This document shows, one piece after another, positions 48,616-52,635 of a stretch of 52,635 nucleotides of DNA. Numbering within the stretch: the stretch's first letter is position 1; the number at the start of each line of letters is the position of its first letter. This stretch comes from Clostridia bacterium (GTDB lineage: Bacteria > Bacillota > Clostridia > Oscillospirales > Acutalibacteraceae), in contig JAFQKB010000047.1 in the NCBI GenBank assembly GCA_017397125.1, positions 100,732 through 153,366 of the forward strand, written 5' to 3'. Both the position numbers and the translations under genes were made by a program. The notes beneath the pieces are model-generated. The model was given only the letters and a program-made list of their open reading frames with translations. It searched no databases and was not told where the DNA came from.

Positions 48616-49524
48616 TCAGCGAATACCGATCACACGCAGCCAATCCATTATTACATCCTGGTTAATAAAAATAAGATACATCAGCGGCGCGATGAATATC
48701 ACGCTGTCAAAGCGATCCATCACACCACCGTGACCCGGCATAATGTTGCCATAATCCTTAATGCCGGTATGACGCTTGATGAGAGACGCCAACAGATCGC
48801 CACACACAGACAGCGGGGCCAGCACAAAAGCGATAATGGCGTTGGTCGCCGCACTGAAATACAGCCCTTGATCATTGAGCAGAGCGTTGCAGATCACCGC
48901 AAACAGCGCCGCACAGCCCACCGAAACCAACCAACCGCCGAAAAAACCCTCCCAGGTCTTTTTGGGGCTGATGACCGGCGCCATCTTATGCTTGCCAAAG
49001 AAATAGCCGGTGAAGTAGGCGCCGGTGTCGCTCATCCACGGAATGATAAGCACCAGCAGAATAACGATCAGACCGTCCAAATCACTGTCAAAAACACGCA
49101 GAGCCGCCAGAGAGCCGAAACCGGCGGCAGCATACAGCGTCATCAAATAGCCGTAGCAGGCATCGGTGAAGGATACCTTTTTGCGCACGATCAGCCAGCA
49201 GATAAGAGTCAGCACGCCCAAGGCCAGCGGCACAAGACAGACGCCACTTAAAACCATCTGCTCATAAGAGCGCAGCGTGGTGCCGTAATAGCTGTCAGCG
49301 GAGAGCCGGTGCAGATAGGCAAGACCCACGCCCACAGCGGCGCACACCATATTCACGATCACAAGCAGCTTGCTCTGTACCTTTCCGGTATTATAGCACA
49401 GCTCCCATACCGCCAGCGCCGCCAGAACGGCCGCCGCCAGAGCAAACACCCAGGTCCAGGGGCAGATCAGAACACCCACCAAAACTACTATGCCCACCAG
49501 GGCAGACAGAATACGCACTTTCAT
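48616..49524 (-). CDS. cdsA: Phosphatidate cytidylyltransferase
   Basis: This 302-residue multi-helix membrane enzyme makes CDP-diacylglycerol for phospholipid synthesis. The C-terminal signature GDLLASLIKRHTGIKDYG, then MPGHGGVMDRFDS, is diagnostic, and SPKKTWEGFFGGW is the conserved loop before it. Eight or so membrane helices are visible. It lies 25 bp after uppS. Confidence 0.96.
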   Translation of the reverse strand: MKVRILSALVGIVVLVGVLICPWTWVFALAAAVLAALAVWELCYNTGKVQSKLLVIVNMVCAAVGVGLAYLHRLSADSYYGTTLRSYEQMVLSGVCLVPLALGVLTLICWLIVRKKVSFTDACYGYLMTLYAAAGFGSLAALRVFDSDLDGLIVILLVLIIPWMSDTGAYFTGYFFGKHKMAPVISPKKTWEGFFGGWLVSVGCAALFAVICNALLNDQGLYFSAATNAIIAFVLAPLSVCGDLLASLIKRHTGIKDYGNIMPGHGGVMDRFDSVIFIAPLMYLIFINQDVIMDWLRVIGIR

Positions 49525-49549
49525 GTTCCTTGCTCCTTTTCAGGCTTTT

Positions 49550-50290
49550 TTATACGCCGCCAAAACGGCGGTCGCGGCGGGCAAACTCCTCGAATGCCCG
49601 ATCCAGATCCCCTTCTTTGAAATCCGGCCACAGAATGTCGTCCATAAACACAAACTCCGCATAAGCCGACTGCCAAATAAGAAAATTGGACAGCCGGTAC
49701 TCGCCGCTGGGGCGCAGGATCAGGTCTACCGGCGGCTGATCCCCGGTATAGAGCTGCTGCTCCAGCAGCTTTTCATCAATGGCGGCAGGGTCCAGCTCTC
49801 CGGCAGCCACATTCTGAGCCAGACAACGGGCGGCGGCGGTGATCTCCTGCTGTCCACCGTAATTAAGGGCAATGTTCAGCGTCATACCGGTTTTGTGAGC
49901 CGTAGACGCCTCTGCCTCCTGGATCAGCTGAAGGATATCGCCTGCCAGCTCATCCCGGCTGCCAATAAAGCGCACCACGATATTCTCCTGCTGAAAGTCC
50001 GCCAGAGATTCCTTGAGATACTGGCGCAACAGGTTCATAATGGCCTCCACTTCATCCTGGGGGCGGCGCCAATTCTCGGTGGAAAAGGCGTACACCGTCA
50101 GATAACGGACACCGCATTTTTCGCAGTATTTGGTGATTTTACGGAATACCTGGGCGCCGGTGACATGACCTGCCTGCCGGGGCAGGCCCCGTTTCTTGGC
50201 CCAGCGGCCATTGCCGTCCATAATGATGCCCAGATGCACCGGTATCTTGCGCACCGCCGCGGCGGGTTGCTTTTTGCGACCGAACAACAC
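49550..50290 (-). CDS. uppS: Undecaprenyl diphosphate synthase (cis-prenyltransferase)
   Basis: This 246-residue enzyme elongates farnesyl diphosphate with isopentenyl diphosphate to the C55 lipid carrier of the cell wall. HLGIIMDGNGRWAKKRGLPR carries the catalytic Asp and phosphate-binding Arg. YLTVYAFSTENWRRP, LNIALNYGGQQEI, DLILRPSGEYRLSNFLIWQ and the final DFKEGDLDRAFEEF are all family blocks. The start is the GTG at 50290, because GAAGGAGG lies 8 bp upstream. A longer frame from 50353 would begin within the spacer after frr and exceed the family length. Confidence 0.96.
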   Translation of the reverse strand: MLFGRKKQPAAAVRKIPVHLGIIMDGNGRWAKKRGLPRQAGHVTGAQVFRKITKYCEKCGVRYLTVYAFSTENWRRPQDEVEAIMNLLRQYLKESLADFQQENIVVRFIGSRDELAGDILQLIQEAEASTAHKTGMTLNIALNYGGQQEITAAARCLAQNVAAGELDPAAIDEKLLEQQLYTGDQPPVDLILRPSGEYRLSNFLIWQSAYAEFVFMDDILWPDFKEGDLDRAFEEFARRDRRFGGV

Positions 50291-50389
50291 TGCGTCAGCC
50301 TCCTTCGGAACAATAATTGCCGTTATAGAGCACGAAAAGTCTTCGCCGCCCACCGATAATGAGCAGCGAAGACCTATTCCGCACGCAAG

Positions 50390-50944
50390 TTAGATCTCCA
50401 TGATTTCCTTCTGCTTGGCCTCGGCCATCTTGTCCGCCTCTTTCACAAAGCGGTCGGTGAGATCCTGCATTTTCTTCTCCGCGGATTTCATATCATCCTC
50501 GGTGATCTCGGATTTTTTCTTTTTGTCCTTCAGCTTATCCATCGCATCACGGCGGATGGAGCGAACAGCCACCTTGCACTCCTCGCACATACGGCCGATG
50601 TCCTTAGACAGGTCGCGGCGACGCTCCTCGGTCATGGGCGGGAAGATCAGCCGCAAGGCGGTGCCGTCGTTCTGTGGGTTGATGCCGATGTCGGAGGTCA
50701 GGATGGCACGCTCGATAAGACCCAGCGTGGTCTTATCCCAGGGGGTGATCATCAGGCAGCGGGGCTCCGGAACAGACACTGCGGCCACCTGGTTGATGGG
50801 AGTGGGGCTGCCGTAATAGTCCACAGACAGCTTATCCAGCACACCGGGATTGGCGCGGCCGGCGCGGATAGAGCCAAACTCGGAAGACAGATTGTTGAGG
50901 CTCTTGTTCATCTTGGTTTCAGCAGTAGCAAAAATCTCATTCAT
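50390..50944 (-). CDS. frr: Ribosome recycling factor
   Basis: This 184-residue protein splits post-termination ribosomes with EF-G. MNKSLNNLSSEFGSIRAGRANPG, DYYGSPTPINQVA and DIGINPQNDGTALRL are the family blocks, with a helical C-terminus rich in Lys. AGGAGAA precedes the ATG. It is second in the operon, 24 bp after pyrH. Confidence 0.98.
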   Translation of the reverse strand: MNEIFATAETKMNKSLNNLSSEFGSIRAGRANPGVLDKLSVDYYGSPTPINQVAAVSVPEPRCLMITPWDKTTLGLIERAILTSDIGINPQNDGTALRLIFPPMTEERRRDLSKDIGRMCEECKVAVRSIRRDAMDKLKDKKKKSEITEDDMKSAEKKMQDLTDRFVKEADKMAEAKQKEIMEI

Positions 50945-50968
50945 AGGACAATTCTCCTTTTCAAAATA

Positions 50969-51673
50969 TTAGTCAACAACCGTGCCGATGGTCTCACCGC
51001 GAACGGCACGGACGATATTCTCCGGATCTTCCAGGTTGAACACCAGCAGAGAGATTCCATTGTCACGGCACAGGGTGGCGGCGGTAGAATCCATCACCTT
51101 CAGGTCCTTGTTCAGGACATCCGTGTATGTCAAGTGATCGAACTTTACAGCGTCGGGGTTCTTGTGGGGGTCGCTGTCGTAGATGCCATCCACCATACTG
51201 GCCTTAAAGATGACGTCTGCCTCAATCTCGGCCGCCCGCAGAGCCGCCGCCGTATCGGTGGAGAAGAAGGGATTGCCGGTGCCGCAGCCAAAGATGACGA
51301 TGCGACCCTTTTCCAGATGGCGCACAGCCCGGTTGCGGATATAGGGCTCGGCGATCTCGTTCATGGCGATGGCGGTCTGCACACGCACCTCGCAGCCCAG
51401 CTGCTCCAGCGCATCCGCCAGCCCCAGTGCGTTGATGGTGGTGGCCAGCATACCCATATGGTCCGCACGGGTGCGGTCCATCTTGCCGCTGGAGCGACCG
51501 CGCCAGAAGTTGCCGCCGCCCACGACGATGGCGATCTCGGAGCCGCAGGCCGCCGCCTCTTTTACATATTTGCAGATGTTGAGGACCGTGTCAAAATCCA
51601 GGCCCACGTGGGCAGGGCCGGCCATTGCCTCGCCGCTGAGCTTGAGCAGAATACGCTTATATTTCGGTGCCAT
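50969..51673 (-). CDS. pyrH: UMP kinase
   Basis: This 234-residue bacterial-type UMP kinase has [13 protein letters not shown] (phosphate loop), [33 protein letters not shown] and [20 protein letters not shown]. It phosphorylates UMP to UDP. The ATG at 51673 follows GGACGGAGAG; an earlier in-frame ATG adds 17 residues without family support. It is the first gene of the operon running to polC. Confidence 0.97.
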   Translation of the reverse strand: MAPKYKRILLKLSGEAMAGPAHVGLDFDTVLNICKYVKEAAACGSEIAIVVGGGNFWRGRSSGKMDRTRADHMGMLATTINALGLADALEQLGCEVRVQTAIAMNEIAEPYIRNRAVRHLEKGRIVIFGCGTGNPFFSTDTAAALRAAEIEADVIFKASMVDGIYDSDPHKNPDAVKFDHLTYTDVLNKDLKVMDSTAATLCRDNGISLLVFNLEDPENIVRAVRGETIGTVVD

Positions 51674-51731
51674 CTGACTCTCCGTCCTTTCTCTTTGCGG
51701 CAGTATTTGCACCCGCCGCATCATCTATACT

Positions 51732-51760
51732 ATTATACTTGAAAAGGGTGTATCTGTAAA
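51732..51760 (-). promoter_or_regulatory. Promoter of the pyrH-frr-uppS-cdsA-dxr-rseP-ispG-polC operon
   Basis: Minus-strand TTTACA (51760-51755), exactly 17 bp, then TATAAT (51737-51732), about 60 bp before pyrH. Confidence 0.8.
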
Positions 51761-51797
51761 GACATAAGTACAGAATTTTATAATTTTTTTTACAGAT

Positions 51798-51836
51798 AAA
51801 AAGGACGGTGTGACCGTCGGTCACACCGTCCTTTTT
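51798..51836 (-). terminator. Terminator after tsf
   Basis: An 18-bp perfect stem (51798-51815 with 51819-51836, loop GTC) ends in T's on the minus strand. It separates tsf from the pyrH operon. Confidence 0.9.
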
Positions 51837-51846
51837 GGTTCAGAAC

Positions 51847-52635
51847 TTATTTCACCATAGCGGCGACTTCGCTGGCGAAGTCGTCCTCACGCTTCTGGAT
51901 GCCCTCGCCCTTCTCAAAGCGGACGAAAGAGGTCAGAGCCATGGCGCCGCCGGCAGCCTTAGCCTGCTGCTCCACATACTGAGCAACGGTCAGGTTGCCG
52001 TCCTTAACGAAGGCCTGGTTGACCAGGCAGTTCTCCTCGAAGTACTTTCTCATCTTACCGATGATCATCTTCTCCAGAACAGCCTCAGGCTTGTTGGCGT
52101 TCTTGGGATCGTTCTTGATCAGAGCCAGCTGAACCTCCTTCTCGTGCTCCACCACGTCGGCGGGCACAGAAGCCTCGTCCAGATAGGCAGCGTTCAGAGC
52201 AGCGATCTGCATCGCTACGTCCTTACCGCACTCGATCAGAGCCTCGCTGCCGGAAGCGGCGGCGTCAGCCTCGAACTTGACCAGCACGCCGATGCGGCCG
52301 CCGCCGTGGACGTAAGCCACGCAGTCACCCTCATAGCGCACAAAACGGCGGATGCTCAGGTTCTCGCCGATGACCATAACCTTGTCGCGCAGCAGGTCAG
52401 CCACGGTCTGGCCGTTCACGTCGGCAGCCAGCAGGGCATCCACATCCGCGGGATTCTCGTTGATGATAACAGCAGCGATCTCCTTAACGAAGTTCACAAA
52501 GTTGTCGCTCTTGGCGGCAAAGTCGGTCTCGGAGTTGATCTCCACGACCACGCCCACCTTCTTGTCGTAATCGACGGTGGCGTAGGCCATACCCTCGGCG
52601 GCCACACGGGAAGCCTTCTTAGCCTGCTTGGCCAG
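51847..52635 (-). CDS. tsf: Translation elongation factor Ts (N-terminus beyond the right edge)
   Basis: 263 residues of EF-Ts, the guanine-nucleotide exchange factor for EF-Tu, are present. The partial N-terminal region reads KQAKKASRVAAEGMAYATVD. VVVEINSETDFAAKSDNFVNFV contains the TDF motif that contacts EF-Tu. DVAMQIAALNAAYLDEASVP and FVRFEKGEG are also family segments. The reading frame is open to the window end, so the true start, and probably rpsB, lie outside. Confidence 0.97.
   Translation of the reverse strand: MAKQAKKASRVAAEGMAYATVDYDKKVGVVVEINSETDFAAKSDNFVNFVKEIAAVIINENPADVDALLAADVNGQTVADLLRDKVMVIGENLSIRRFVRYEGDCVAYVHGGGRIGVLVKFEADAAASGSEALIECGKDVAMQIAALNAAYLDEASVPADVVEHEKEVQLALIKNDPKNANKPEAVLEKMIIGKMRKYFEENCLVNQAFVKDGNLTVAQYVEQQAKAAGGAMALTSFVRFEKGEGIQKREDDFASEVAAMVK

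Overview
The window looks like a chromosomal segment of a Gram-positive anaerobe of the class Clostridia, probably an Oscillospiraceae/Acutalibacteraceae-type gut bacterium. This is inferred from a PolC-type replicase, the gene order tsf-pyrH-frr-uppS-cdsA-dxr-rseP-ispG-polC, clostridial-style ATP-dependent type IIA topoisomerase subunits, Cys-anchored lipoproteins with long Thr/Ser-rich tethers, a sortase-like SPDTGD signal and many sugar-type ABC binding proteins. No species can be named from the sequence alone. No transposase, phage gene or CRISPR array was seen.

Region by region. 1-2330 (minus): a two-gene type IIA topoisomerase operon whose A subunit runs off the left edge. 2535-5035 (plus): a CNNM/CBS transporter-like protein, queH, tRNA-Leu(UAG), an array of short palindromes, and a structured noncoding stretch holding a possible tRNA 3' remnant. 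5327-6553 (plus): an AGE-family sugar epimerase. 6657-23950 (minus): one very long probable operon of 12 genes. In transcription order these are a membrane-anchored surface protein, an AraC regulator, a large binding protein with two extra modules, two sugar permeases, an NHL/TPR/membrane fusion, a DUF5696-type protein, two more sugar permeases, a glycosidase-like lipoprotein, a second binding-protein lipoprotein and a DUF4434-type protein. There is no ATPase gene in it. 24268-28422 (minus): a 1384-residue wall-anchored metallophosphoesterase. It shares a module and a promoter-upstream motif, at identical spacing, with the first gene of the long operon.

29009-33044 (plus): an amino-acid ABC transporter with a cytoplasmic GH20-type hexosaminidase. 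33095-34910: divergent hpt and galE. 35082-39569: two tandemly related sugar-binding lipoproteins with a divergent AraC regulator between them and a 21-bp-spaced direct repeat abutting the second promoter. 39630-40673: a small XRE regulator divergent from a C39-type peptidase lipoprotein across a palindromic promoter, in AT-richer DNA than its surroundings. 40724-52635 (minus): the housekeeping block polC, ispG, rseP, dxr, cdsA, uppS, frr, pyrH from a consensus promoter, preceded by tsf (right edge).

How the parts fit: the sequence suggests a surface glycan-handling programme. Wall- and lipid-tethered proteins capture or trim glycans, two permease pairs with dedicated binding proteins import products using an ATPase encoded elsewhere, and cytoplasmic enzymes (AGE epimerase, GH20, GalE) could process sugars. 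The substrate cannot be read from the sequence. The best candidate for an undescribed system is the 12-gene operon at 6657-23950 together with the co-patterned surface phosphoesterase gene at 24268-28422.
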